NCBI GenBank assembly: GCA_947471745.1
Contig: CANJKZ010001158.1
Location: 434,001 to 498,000, forward strand
DNA from: Closterium sp. Naga37s-1
Taxonomy: Eukaryota > Streptophyta > Zygnematophyceae > Desmidiales > Closteriaceae
Direction: 5' to 3'
DNA: 64,000 nucleotides
Shown one piece after another: positions 1-10,929 of the stretch. Numbering within the stretch: position 1 is the stretch's first letter; each line of letters starts with the position of its first letter. Below the pieces are notes generated by a model, which saw only the letters and a list, made by a program, of their open reading frames with translations, was not told where the DNA came from and did no database searches. Made by a program: the position numbers and the translations under genes.

Positions 1-2472
1 GTTGCGGAATGGGTTCCAGCGGCAGGGAAAAGGTTGTGGTTCTCGGACGTGGAGGGCCTGCAGGAGGACTGGACGGAGGCAGAGGTGAAAAAAGCCCTCC
101 GGGAAATGGCCGGCAACAAAACCCCGGGGAAGGATGGGATCCCGAAGGAGCTTTTTGAACAACACTAGGACGTGCTAGGGAGGCATCGCATGTCGCTGGT
201 GGAGAGCTTTATTGCCTCTGCCGTGCTCCCGACCAGTGTCAAGGATGCTGTCACAATCCTCCTGCACAAGAAAGGGGCGAAGGATCAGCTCGAAAATAAC
301 AGGCCGATAACCCTATTAAATGTCAGCTATAAGATGTTGGTGCGGTTTTTGGCAAGCAGGATCAAGAGGATACTTCATAAAGTGATCTCAAAAGAGCAAT
401 TTGGATTCATACCAGGGAAACGTGTTTCTGACGCGGTTGGGCTGGTGGCTGATGTTGTTGACGCGGCGAAGAACGGCAACGAGGACTGGTTCATGCTGCT
501 TGTCGATTTTAAGAAAGCGTTCGACTCCATATCCAGTGACTTCATCTTCGAAGTTCTGAAAAAGATGGGATTCCCTGATCGCTTCATCGGTTGGGTGAGG
601 GGCCTGCATGAGAACACGCGCACAAACTTGCTTGTCAATGGGTGGCTGGGCGAAGTGGTGGACGTGGTGTCTGGTGTCAGGCAGGGGTGTCCCCTTGCAC
701 CATATCTATTTCTATGCGCGGTGGAGCCGTTGGCGCAAAAGGTGGAGAAGAAGAAGATCGGGATCACTCTCACCAGCTGCGTAAGGCAACGGCTCTCGTA
801 CATTGGATATGCTGATGACAACACCCTCCTGCTGCAGGGGAAACAACAAATCAGCAAAGCGGAGGAGATAATAGAGGAGTTTGAGAGCATTTCGGGGCTG
901 GTAACAAATAAAGGAAAGTCAGTTGTGCTCCCGCTAGGTATACGCCTTGATAAAACTACATGGCGCTCTGATGGCTTCAGATGGGCAGGCGCTGATGAAG
1001 CAGAGAAGCTCCTTCGTGTTTGGGTCATGCCAAGTGGGAGCTGCCAGCCAACGTGGGACAAAGCTCTGGAGAGGATTGTGGGTCTCCCGATTAAGGCAAG
1101 AAGGGCGGTGATGGATGGGTACATCCTCCTGATCGCATGGTCTCAGGCTCAGGTGTACCCGCCACCTGCACGGATATGGGGGGTAATCACAAAGCTCTCC
1201 CATACCTTCATGTTGGCGAACTAAGTTACATCAGACAAGTGCTTTTTTCTCTGGAATAAAGAGCTGCTCTACATGCCGGTAATGGAGGGGGGAGTGGGAG
1301 CGAAAGACCCAGAAGCCATGCTCACCTGCTTTACGGCCAGACGGATTGGGACGGTCCTCACGGAGACTAACCAGCTCAAACGGAACCTGATGCGCCAGGC
1401 AGCAGACTTACCGCTGGGGTTGGATACCTTCTTGGCACATGAGAAGCTTTTGAAAACATGGGAGGGGAAGATTCAGCGCTGGAAACTCGCGTGTGAAAAC
1501 TTCATGCACTCTCCGCTGGCGGTGACAGGGATTGACCGGAGGAGAGAGGAGGCTGCGTTGGAAAGGATCGTGTTTAACAAACACATCTTTATTGGTGAGA
1601 AGAGGACTACGCCAATCGGTGGACAGAAGGCGGCTAAGCAGCTGCGTGATGTCCGGCTGGGGGACCTGGTAAAAAAAGATGAGACGGGGAGAGGTGTGCT
1701 GAAGGACCTCATCGCCCTGGAAAGGGAGGTACGGGGGAAAGAAGCTGCAAAGCTAGCGCTCAAGGCATTTGCAGCAGCACCAGAACCATGGAGAGAGGTG
1801 CTTCTCTCAGCCGAGCCACCTCAGGTGGGGTTTGCGGAGGTGTAGGAGGCTGGCAGAGGAGGCTCAGTTCAACTATGCGCGAAACTCTTGGTGAACGGAT
1901 AAGCTGTGCCGCTGAAAAGTCTCAGATCCCGCTGGGGGCATGGTAGCAGCGGACAATCCAGGCGGAGCAAGTGGAACAGCAGATGGGGTGGGCGCATAGA
2001 TGGGAAGCGGGCAGTTAAAACTCGGGAGTCGTTGGTCACCCCCAGCAGGCCAAGGGATGTTCTGCTAAGAATCCACAGTTTAAACCTGCAAGTCGGGGAG
2101 AGACTTACTTTTCTCAGCAGCATGCCGGTGTGCCCCTACTGTGACAGCTTCGAAACCCTGGAGCATTGTTTTTTTGAGTGCCCGAAGATTCAAGCGGTGG
2201 TTGCAGCGGTGAAGAAAGCTCTGCGCATGTTTAACCCCACCAGGCGGGTGGAGTCGCCCGGGGATTGGCTGTTTGGGAAGGCAGGGTCCACATCAGAGTT
2301 TCCGGAGGCGACCCTGACAGCTATTGCCCTGCACCAACTGTGGGTGGAGCGGTGTGACGGTGCTTTCCGTGGCTGTAAATTCCGCACAAGGCGGGTATTG
2401 AGGAGGATCGAAACGGCCCTGCGCATGCATGTGAACGTGTACGTACAGGCCTCGGCGAGGAAATTGCAGTAG
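1..2472 (+). pseudogene. LINE ORF2 reverse transcriptase, decayed
   Basis: One continuous frame carries a LINE-type reverse transcriptase. In order I see the PGKDGIP block (about 112-150), RPITLLN, FGFIPGKR, DFKKAFDSI (catalytic Asp), GVRQGCPLAPYLF, and the catalytic YADD at 808-819. A C-terminal zinc-binding motif of the zf-RVT kind, C-x2-C-x7-H-x4-C, lies at 2131-2181. The frame is interrupted by four stops: TAG at 166, TAA at 1222, TAG at 1843 and TAA at 1900. Homology continues in the same frame across every stop, so these are point lesions and not ends of separate genes. No upstream endonuclease domain is visible because the 5' part is outside the window. The zinc finger and layout fit plant L1-type LINEs, but the clade is not settled. 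Confidence 0.85.
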
Positions 2473-2695
2473 AAGGGGAAGAAGCAGCAAGCTAGATGGC
2501 AAGTAATGACAGCTCAAGAGCAGCGTCTTCTGAGCCGCATTCGGATAGTGGAGGGTAAGAGCTGGCGGTGGTCGAACAGCTTCGCAGCTATTTGGGGCAA
2601 GCCACACAAGCCCTGGATCCACGTGTAAGGATCGGATTCTTTGAGGCAGGCCTCCCTGCTTCTCACGCACAGTTGTACAGTATATAGCCCATATA

Positions 2696-2698
<3 letters not shown>

Positions 2699-2740
<42 letters not shown>
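2699..2740 (+). repeat. Poly(A) tail of the LINE
   Basis: An uninterrupted run of 42 A residues directly follows the LINE 3' untranslated region. It marks the 3' insertion boundary. Confidence 0.85.
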
Positions 2741-2742
<2 letters not shown>

Positions 2743-3714
2743 GCAGGTCCAGCACCTCCAGCACCAGCAGCACCTCCAGCACTCCCAGCAGCTCCTCCAC
2801 CAGCACGAGCAGCAGCAGTAGTAGCAGCAGGGCAGCTCTGTGGGGCTGGTGAATGAGGCAGGGCGGCGAGGCTCGGGTTGGGCAAGGCGGCTCAGGCTGG
2901 GCGGCGCGGCTCGGCAGGGTTGGGCGGCGCGGCTGAGCAAGGCAGGGCGCGCCGCGGGCTGCGGGGTAGGGCGCGCGCTGGGCAGAGTAGCAGGGCGCGA
3001 CGCGCGGGCTGCAGCAGGGCGCGACGCGCGGGGCAGCAGGGCGTGACGCGCGGGCTGCATTAGGGCGCGACGCGCGAGGCAGCAGGGCGCGACGCGCGAA
3101 GCAGCTGGGCGCGCGGAGAAAGGGCTGCTCGCGGGCAGCAGCGGTGCGCGGGGCAGGGGCTGCTCGCGGGTAGCAGTGGCTCGCAGGGCAGGAGCTGCTC
3201 GCAGGCAGCAGTGGCGCACGGGGCAGGGGCTGCTCGCGGGCAGCAGGGGCGCGCAGGGCAGGGGCTGTTTGCGGGCAGCAGTGGCGCGCGGGGCAGGGGC
3301 TGCTCGCGGGCAGTAGGGCGAGCGAGGCAAGGGCCGCTCGCGGGCAGTAGGGGCGCGCGAGGCAAGGGCCGCTCGCGGGCAGTAGGGGCGCGCGGGGCAG
3401 TAGCCGCTCGCGAGCAGGAGGGGCGCGCGTGACAGCTGGGCAGCGCGCTAGGGTAGGCAGTGCGAGTAGCTGCAGGGCGGCGCTACACTGAGCGAGCAGG
3501 GCTGGACAGCGCAAGGGCGCTTCGGGCAGGAGAGAGCGGAACTATCGGTGGGCCCTAAAAAACTAACAGGTTTCCTGCTCTGAATACCATGTCAGAATAG
3601 TTGTGCAGGAATGATTGGATTAGCAGGAGTTGGGGTACAAGTACTAACCCTAGAAGTGTTGTACCCCATAAGGAGTGCCCCACTATAGCCTACAAGTAAG
3701 ATTGTACTTTGACA
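2741..3714 (-). mobile_element. Copia-E remnant: 5' LTR, leader and a scrap of pol linker
   Basis: Read on the minus strand this is the front end of a Copia element: LTR (3590-3714), a primer-binding site related to TGGTATCAGAGC (complement at 3572-3588), a GGGCCCACC box (complement 3547-3555), and a GC-rich leader of imperfect repeats of about 30-35 bases (roughly 2870-3530). At 2741-2860 there is a Gly/Ala-rich stretch resembling the pol linker of the other Copia copies. No gag, protease, integrase or RT is present, so leader and linker appear joined by a large internal deletion. The rest, including the 3' LTR, is missing at the LINE boundary. Confidence 0.7.
3590..3714 (-). repeat. Copia-E 5' LTR (125 bp)
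   Basis: It begins TGTCAGAA and ends TTTGACA on the plus strand. Read on the minus strand it carries the LTR core shared by all Copia copies here (TAGGCTATAGTGGGG, then GGGGTACAA, TAGGGTTAGTA, TTGTACCC). A primer site lies directly inside it. No partner LTR is present in the window. Confidence 0.75.
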
Positions 3715-4582
3715 TGCCCGTGTTGGCACTGTGCTACATTGGCACTGTACGATCTCGATGGTGGGTGTATCGGAACGAATGTTCGAAGAAAATTCGTCCC
3801 AATGAAGCGGGAGGGGGGGGGGTGATTACGCACGTGGGGGGTACTCGTACGAAGTTTCCTGAAACCTTCGCACCGATAATGTCTCATTCAGGCCTTGTTT
3901 GGCAAGCGCATCAAGCACATGCTCGGGCATTAGCTACATTAAAATGACCACCCGAGATGCTTCCGAGATAAGCGGTTGACAGACTATCAAGGCTTGGGAT
4001 AGGCGCATGAGCACGGAAGCGAACTGGTGCTGAATGACTGCCGAATGGCCTTTTTGGCCCCTAGTTTGGGAACCGAAATCGCGTTCCCTGAACCATCCTC
4101 TCCTGGCAAACCAACACACCACTAATGCGCGCATGGTGCATCGGGAGAGGCTGCACCCATGCGCGCATCACTGATGCGGGGCAGCATTGAATATTCACCA
4201 AAGTTTTCACAGCCTTTAGTCTTTACCGCAAACGTGCCCGAGCTCAACTCCCCCCCAAATTTGAACAAGTAGGTTCGATTTTGCTTGTGGAAATGTTTGG
4301 TCCCTACCCAGCAAGTCTCGAGGCAGCCCAGACAATTGTGGGGCGAAGGTGCATTGAACGAGACATCTTCCTTCCACAACCCTACAACAAATTGACAAAA
4401 CCCAAACCGTACAGTCTCGTATGGTTGCACCACCCCCGAACCTGAGCCCATTCCCGAGCCTAGATGCTCATGCGCCTGTCGAACAGGGCCTTAGTGGCCA
4501 CAGAACTCGTACTATGTAATAACAGGGACCATAAAAATACTACTCTGAGAGAGTATACAAGAATTCAGGGTCCCCTAAAGTA
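3715..4582. other. Intergenic DNA, nothing recognised
   Basis: Between the Copia-E remnant and the Copia-A target site I see no gene, RNA or repeat family. There is a G run near 3809. Open frames in both directions have no recognisable motif. Confidence 0.5.
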
Positions 4583-4587
4583 TTACT

Positions 4588-4720
4588 TGTCAAACTATAT
4601 GCTTATTGTTTAGTTAGGCTGTATTGGGGCTAGCTTTAGGGGGTACACAATTTCCCTCGACATTCTAGTCTTGTACCCACCTTGACCTAATACAATCACT
4701 CTTGCCTAGGTATTCTAACA
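4588..4720 (+). repeat. Copia-A 5' LTR (133 bp)
   Basis: It starts TGTCAAAC and ends TATTCTAACA. It has the same length as the 3' copy, and I see no base difference. Confidence 0.93.
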
Positions 4721-4765
4721 TGGCATCTAGAGCAGGTTCTTAGGACCTAAGATTAAGGGCCCACC
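4721..4765 (+). promoter_or_regulatory. Copia-A primer-binding site, leader hairpin and GGGCCCACC box
   Basis: TGGCATCTAGAGCAGG abuts the LTR and resembles the plant initiator-Met-tRNA site TGGTATCAGAGC with one substitution and one inserted base. Directly after it, 4738-4752 forms a hairpin with a TCTTAG/CTAAGA stem and a 3-base loop. GGGCCCACC follows at 4757-4765. The same order recurs in Copia-B, Copia-F and, more weakly, Copia-E. Confidence 0.7.
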
Positions 4766-4779
4766 CGTTACCGTGTTAC

Positions 4780-5345
4780 CAACGGCCTGCCTGCCTGCCT
4801 TGCCTGCCTGTTTGCCTTGTCTCCTGACCGCGCGCGCCTCGGCTGCGCGCGCGCGTAGCGTTTTTTTTTTAGCGCGCGCGCTGCTGCTGCCAGCCGCGTC
4901 GCGCCCCGCACGTCGCCCGCGCAGCCCGCCCTGAGCCCGCGCGGCCCCGCGCACGTTCCGCAGCAGCCCCGCGCACGCCCGCGCAGCCCGCGCCGAGCCA
5001 GCGCAGCCCGCTCGCGCAGCCAGCGCGCAGACCGCGCACCGCCCGCGCGCAGCCCGCGCACCGCCCGCGCACTGCCCGCATTGCGCCCTGCCAGCCCGCG
5101 AGTGGCCTGCCGCCTCGCCCTGCGCACTTCGCCGCCCGTGTGCCACGCGTCCGCTCTAGCCGTGCGCCTTGCCTGCCTTGCGCCTTGCCTGAGGTGTGCC
5201 TGCCTTCCTTACGCCTGGCTGCCTTGCGCTTTGCCTGAAGTGCGCCTGCCTGTCTTACGTCTGCCTGCCTGAAGTGCACCGGCCTGCCTTGCGCCTGCCT
5301 GCTTGTAGTGCGCCTGCCTCCCTTGCGCCTGCCTGTCTTGAACCA
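4780..5345 (+). repeat. Copia-A leader minisatellites (GC-rich)
   Basis: The leader before gag has two repeat zones: a GCGCAGCCCGCGC-like zone (about 4860-5100) and a zone of GCCTGCCTTGCGCCTGCCTG-like units of about 20-30 bases (about 5160-5340). Frames through it are low-complexity and not convincing as protein. Confidence 0.7.
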
Positions 5346-5356
5346 ACACTGCCATC

Positions 5357-8300
5357 ATGGCGACACTTAACGTTCTCGCATTCGAGCCTGACGGTCGCCC
5401 GATAGAATTTGCCACTTGGCTTGACGATCTGCAGCTATTTCTCATGACGGATGCCAAAGACAGCGTTTCTCTGTTCGATCACGCGTCTGGCACTGCCCCT
5501 GCTCCTGCTGACAGTGCTACTGCTCTCAACCGCTCACAGTGGCAGACTCGCGATGCTGTTGCGCGCCTCGCTATTCGCAACCACCTGCCGATCACTGAGC
5601 GCGCGCATTTTAGTCAGCACAAGACTGGTAAGGCGCTGTACGACGCTGTAGTTGCGCGCTATTCCTCCCCAGCCACTGCAGCCGTAGGACGCCTCATCCT
5701 GCCCTACCTGTTCCCAGACCTGTCCTCGTTTACCACCGCTGAGGACCTCATCTCTCACCTCCGCGTTAGTGACTCCCGCTTTCGTGCCGCTCTTACCGAC
5801 GAGTTCCTCGCCACGAACACCCCACCGCTGTACTTTACCCTCTACATCCTCGTCACTCGCCTCCCTGACACTCTTAGCTCGGTCAAGGACCATTTCCTCG
5901 CCAAGGACCCTACCACTATCACTCTAGCCGACTTCGAGCAGCAGCTCCTAGCAGCAGAGAAGAACATCCTCGCAGTAGGTGCTGCCCGTGGCACTCCACG
6001 CACTCCCCTCTTTGAGGGGTGCTCCCCCTCCCCTCTTGCCCCCTCCTACGCCTGAGCTGCTGCTGCAGTCGACCTCCTCGGTGCTGAGAAGGTTGCAGCG
6101 GCTTCCGCTCCTGGTGGGAAGCGCGGCAGTGGCAGGGGCGGCAAGGGTGGCAGGGGTGGTGGCGGTGGCGGTGGAGGGAGCGGTGGTGGAGGCGGCGGGG
6201 GTGGTGGCGGTGGTGGGGTTGGTCGTGGGGGTGGAGGAGGTGGGTGGGGCGGCGGTGGAACCGGAAGTGGTGGAGGTGGCAGCGGAGGTAGTGGGGGAGG
6301 TGGTGGCGGTGGAGGTGGCGGCGGGAGTGGGACCGGCCAGAAGGGGAGTTCCAGTGGGGGCCAGCAGCAGCAGCAGCAGCGCCCGACCCCCTCTTCTCAG
6401 CAGCTCCATGACTGGTATGCCGGGCGTGGGGCGTCTGGGGGTCCTGGTCGCTGCCCCTATGTCGTTCTCACTGGTCCCCGTAAGGGTCGCCCATGCAACG
6501 GCTTTCACACTGAGTACCGCTGCTTCGCTAGGCTCAGCGACGCCTGGCGCGCCAAGTTTCCTGATGCTACTGAATTCCCCAACTGGGCAGAACTGCTTAG
6601 GCGTGATGTACCTATCTTTGATCTTGACTATGATGCAATCCTTGCTGCCATGTATGCATTGACTGTTAGTGCTGAGGGTGACTGTTACTTGTGTGTGCCG
6701 CCTGACCCCGGTATAGACCTAGGTATAGCGCCTGCAGCCCTAGGTGCTAGTGAGTCTGCTCTCCCTGGTACTGCGTCCGCTCAGGCCTTGCACACCTTTA
6801 CACTTGATTCTGCTGCTTCCCGCTGTTTCTTTCGCGACAGCACCACAGTCACTCCCCTTCATCGACCAGTCCCTGTCTCACTGGCTGACCCCTCTGGGGG
6901 CCCAGTGCTTGCACGGTCCACCACTGTGCTTCCGTGCCCGGCGGTCCCGTCTGGTGAGCTGTCAGGTCTCCACCTCCCCTCGTTCTCTACGAACCTGGTG
7001 AGCAACGCCGTCCTTCAGGATCACTGGGTTGACACCTTTACTCCTGGAGGACAGCGTGTGGCGATCTGCACGTGCTCCCGGACAGGCCGCCACCTGGCCA
7101 TGTTCACACGTGCGCCTGGGTCCAGTCTGTACACCCTCACCACTGCGTCGCGCTACACCCCGTTGTCTCCCCAGCTGTACGCATCTGCTCAGGTAGCTAC
7201 CCAGTGTGAGTGTCGCCGGCTGTCGCACGACACTCTCCTGTGCCACCACCGCCTTGGTCACCCCTCCCTGCCTCGCCTTCGTAGCATGCACTCTCGCTTC
7301 CTGGTCTCTGGCCTTCCCAGGTCTTTGCCTGCCCTCCCTCCCTCGCCTGCGCCGCCCTGCATTCCTTGCGTCGAGGGGCGGCAGCACGCCGCTCCTCACT
7401 CCTCCTCGTTCCCTCCCACAGAGGCTCCACTGCAGACTCTCCACCTGGACGTGTGGGGCCCAGCCCGCGTCCGAGGACAGGGCCACGAGCGGTACTTCCT
7501 GCTGGTCGTCGACGACTACACGCGTTACACCACGGTCTTCCCCTTGCGCACCAAGGGTGAGGTCCCTGATGTTCTGATCCCCTGGATCCGCGCTGCTCGT
7601 CTCCAGCTCCGCGAGCGGTTCCAGTCGGACTTTCCTGTCCTGCGTCTGCACTCTGACAGAGGTGGTGAGTTCTCCTCAGACCTCTTGGCGGCCTACTGTG
7701 CGGAGCACGGCATCCGCCAGACGTTCACGCTTCCGGCCTCTCCGCAGCAGAATGGGGTTGCTGAGCGCCGCATTGGCTTAGTCATGGAGGTCGCTCGTAC
7801 GTCCATGATCCATGCAGCTGCCCCCCATTTTCTGTGGCCGTTTGCGGTCTGGTACGCCGCGCATCAGCTCAACCTCTAACCCCGTGTCTCCGTGCCGGAG
7901 ACCTCGCCCACACTGCGTTGGACGGGGAAGGTTGGCGATGCGTCGCGTTTCCGGGTCTGGGGTGCTCGTGCCTTTGTCCGCGATACCACCGCGGACAAGC
8001 TCTCCCCTCGCGCCATTCCCTGCGTCTTCCTTGGCTTTGTCCCTGACGCGCCTGACTGGCAGTTCTACGACCCAGCCACGCGCCGTGTCTTTGCGTCTCA
8101 GGACGTCACCTTTGACGAGTCCGTCCCCTTTTACCGTCTCTTTCCCTACCGCACTGCTCCTCGCCCCCCCCCCCGCCGCTCTTTCTTGCTCAAGGTCCTC
8201 CCCAGGTAGACCCCCTCCCCGCGCCAGGTCCTGCTCCTTCAGGTGTTTCTCAGGTAGACCCTCCCGTGCCTGCGCATGTTGAGGTCACTGGTGACTCAGG

Positions 8301-10690
8301 TCTTGTTGGGGGTGGTCCTGCTCGGGGTGCTGTCTCTGGGGGTGCTGAGCCTGGGGGTGCGGAGCCTGAGCGTGAGGAGCCTGGGGGTTGCTGAGCCTGG
8401 GGGTGCGGAGTCTGAGCGTGAGGAGCCTGGGGGTGCTGAGCCTAGGGGTGCTGCGCCTGCGTGTGAGGAGCCTGGGTGTGCTGAGCCTGGGGGTGCGGAG
8501 TCTGAGCGTGAGGAGCCTGGGGGTGCTGAGCGTGGGGGTGCTGAGCTTCCGTGTGAGGAGCCTGGGGGTGCTGAGTCTGGGGGTGCTGAGTCAAGGGGTG
8601 CTGGGACTGCTGCTCAGCGGTCTCCTTGGAGTAGCCGTCTTCGTGCGCGTGTGCCTCTCACCTCACAGCAGCTGCACGACTGGTACGGTCGCCGTCAGGG
8701 TCGCGCTTCTGGAGCTCGGGGCTCTGCTGCTGGAGGTACTTCTACTGCCGTCACTGGAGCTGGGAGTGGTGCTGGTCCCGGAGGTGCTCGTACTGGAGGT
8801 ACTGGAGCTGCTGGGGCTGGAGGTGCTGCTGAGCCTGAGGGTACTCCTGGTGGAGACCCTGGGTCTGGGGGTACTGCTGCTGGAGACACTGAGGCTGGTG
8901 ACCCTGGGCCTGGAGGTGCTGGATCTGGGGGTGCTTCTACTGAGGGTGCTGGAGCTGCTGAGGGTGCTGGAGCTGCTGAGGGTGCTGGAGCTACTGAGGG
9001 TGCTGGAGCTGCTGAGGGTGCTGGAGCTGCTGGAGGTGCTGGAGCTGCTGAGGGTACTGGAGCTGCTAGAGGTACTGGAGCTGCTGGGGGTGCTGGAGCT
9101 GCTGAGGGTGCTGGAGCTGCTGAGGGAGCTGGAGCCGCTGGTGCTGGTGGCGCTGCGCAGCCACGCCTGTTCTTTGCTCCGCCTTCTCCGTCGTCTCTGC
9201 CACCGCCTGCCTCCGTGCTTCGCCAGGTTCTTAGCCTCCCGTCGTCTACTGGTCTTCCGTTACAGCCTGGCTCACCCCTGCCTGCTCCTTCTCCTTCTCC
9301 TTCGCCAGGTTCTCCGCCTGTCTTCAAGGCTCGTTACGTTGCTCGAGGTTTCAGTCAGCGAGAGGGACAGACCTTCTCCCCCACCCCGAAGATGACCACT
9401 GTTCGGGTGCTGCTGCACGTTGCTGCTCAGCGTGACTACGAGCTTCACTCTCTTGACTTCAGCACAGTTTTCTTGCAGGGCAGCCTGCACGAGGAGATCT
9501 GGCTGCGCCGCCCTCCTGGCTTCACTGGGTCGTTCCCTCCTGGTACCCAGTGGAGCCTCCGGCAGCCAGTCTACAGTCTCCGTCAGGCGCCGCGTGAGTG
9601 GCACGACACACTGAGGACGACACTTGCGGCTCTTGGGTTTTCTCCGTCGACTGCTGACCCGTCGCTGTTTCTGCGCACCGACACTTCGCTGCCGCCGTTC
9701 TACATCCTCGTGTACGTCGACGACCTTGTCTTTGCCACTGCTGACACTGAGGCTCTCGCCCTGGTGAAGTCGGAGCTGTAGAAGAGACACACTTGCACAG
9801 ATCTGGGTGAGCTACGCAGTTACCTTGTCTTGCAGATCACCCGGGACAGAGCACGCCGCACCATCACACTGACTCAGTCACACATGGTGCAGCAGGTCCT
9901 TCAGCGCTTCGGCTTCACCTGGTCCTCAGCACAGGCCACTCCTCTGGCTACAGGTCACTCGCTCTCAGCTCCACCTTCGGACGAGTCCGTAGAGCCGAGT
10001 GGTCCTTACCCAGAGCTAGTGGGCTGCCTCATGTACCTGATGACCTGCACTCGTCCTGACCTTGCGTACCCTCTTGGCCTTCTGGCTCGCTACGTGGCTC
10101 CTGGTCGGCACCGAAAGGTGCACATGGATGCTGCTAAGAGGGTACTACGCTACTTGTGCAGTACATCGGGCATGGGGCTTGTGCTTGGAGGACGGGACGA
10201 CGTTGTCCTCACTGGTCACTCAGACGCTTCTTGGGTTGACGACCAGGCTACGCAGCGGTCGTCACAGGGTTACACCTTCAGCCTTGGCTCTGGCTCTGTT
10301 TCTTGGCGTTCTACACGCTCGTCTTCCGTTCTCGGCTCCAGTTGTGAGGCTGAGATCTACGCCACAGCCATGGCTGCATAGGAGTTACGCTGGCTCACCT
10401 ACCTGCTGACCGACCTGGGAGAGCGGCCTCGTTCTCCTCCAGTACTATACATCGACAACAAGGCCGCCATTGCCTTGTGTCAAGAGCACAGACTGGAGCA
10501 CAGAACGAAGCATATCGCTCTGCGTTACTTCCTGGCTCGAGAGTTGCAGCAGCGTGGTCAGCTTTGTCTTGCTTACATGGCCACTTGGGCCAACACTGCT
10601 GATATTTTCACCAAGGCACTTCCGCCTGGTGATCATCAGCGCTTTTGTACCTTGTTGGGCCTTGTGCCTACGTTTCCTCACTTACTGTAG
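5357..10690 (+). pseudogene. Copia-A gag-pol polyprotein, broken
   Basis: The ATG at 5357 opens a Copia gag (MATLNVLAFEPDGRP start). A Gly-rich stretch and an unusual C-x13-C-x3-H-x4-C motif follow (about 6453-6527). The protease site reads LDSAAS where sister copies have LDSGAS, so the catalytic triplet is altered. The integrase has its HRLGHPS pre-domain and the D, D, E residues (LHLDVWGP, LHSDRGGEF, QQNGVAE). RT has YVDD at 9713-9724, and RNase H ends at 10690. Breaks: stops at 6053 (TGA), 7877 (TAA), 9779 (TAG) and 10379 (TAG); a frame shift near the C run at 8166 that is reversed near 8385; loss of roughly 240 residues of linker and RT start near 9308; and a 4-codon loss near 9367. One frame otherwise runs throughout. 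Confidence 0.9.
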
Positions 10691-10920
10691 GCTTTACCTG
10701 TACTGTGATCTATATATATACGTGCATGCTTACACCTGCTAGGTTGTGATCACTGTATTGCTTGTGCTTTTATAACTGTGCATGTGAACTGGCCTTGTGG
10801 CCTCTTGCTTGTGCTCAGAGTGTGTGGTGACTTTGTGATCCACCCTGAGCTGTGCTTTGTTTCTTCTCTTGACTGGTCTTGTGACCATTGTCCTTGCTCT
10901 GGCTATCCCCTATTTCGCCG

Positions 10921-10929
10921 ATGGGGGTG
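10921..10929 (+). promoter_or_regulatory. Copia-A polypurine tract
   Basis: ATGGGGGTG directly precedes the 3' LTR. Copia-B, C, D and F have the same core. Confidence 0.75.

Larger units (their letters stand above)
1..2740 (+). mobile_element. Non-LTR retrotransposon (LINE), 3' part with poly(A) tail
   Basis: The left edge of the window lies inside a LINE. It contains a decayed ORF2, a 3' untranslated region of about 225 bases and a run of 42 A residues (2699-2740), the normal 3' end of target-primed insertions. The sequence changes abruptly after the A run into GC-rich Copia-leader DNA in the opposite orientation, so the LINE appears to have inserted into, or to border, an older Copia remnant. 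The 5' end and the left target duplication lie outside the window, so the duplication cannot be checked. Confidence 0.85.

Noticed and set aside
2830..3540. Long GC-rich frames on both strands (for example 283 and 345 codons) and a CRISPR-like look of regularly spaced repeats
   Set aside because: The frames are low-complexity shadows of a minisatellite leader, and the repeats have no unique spacers; the genome is eukaryotic.
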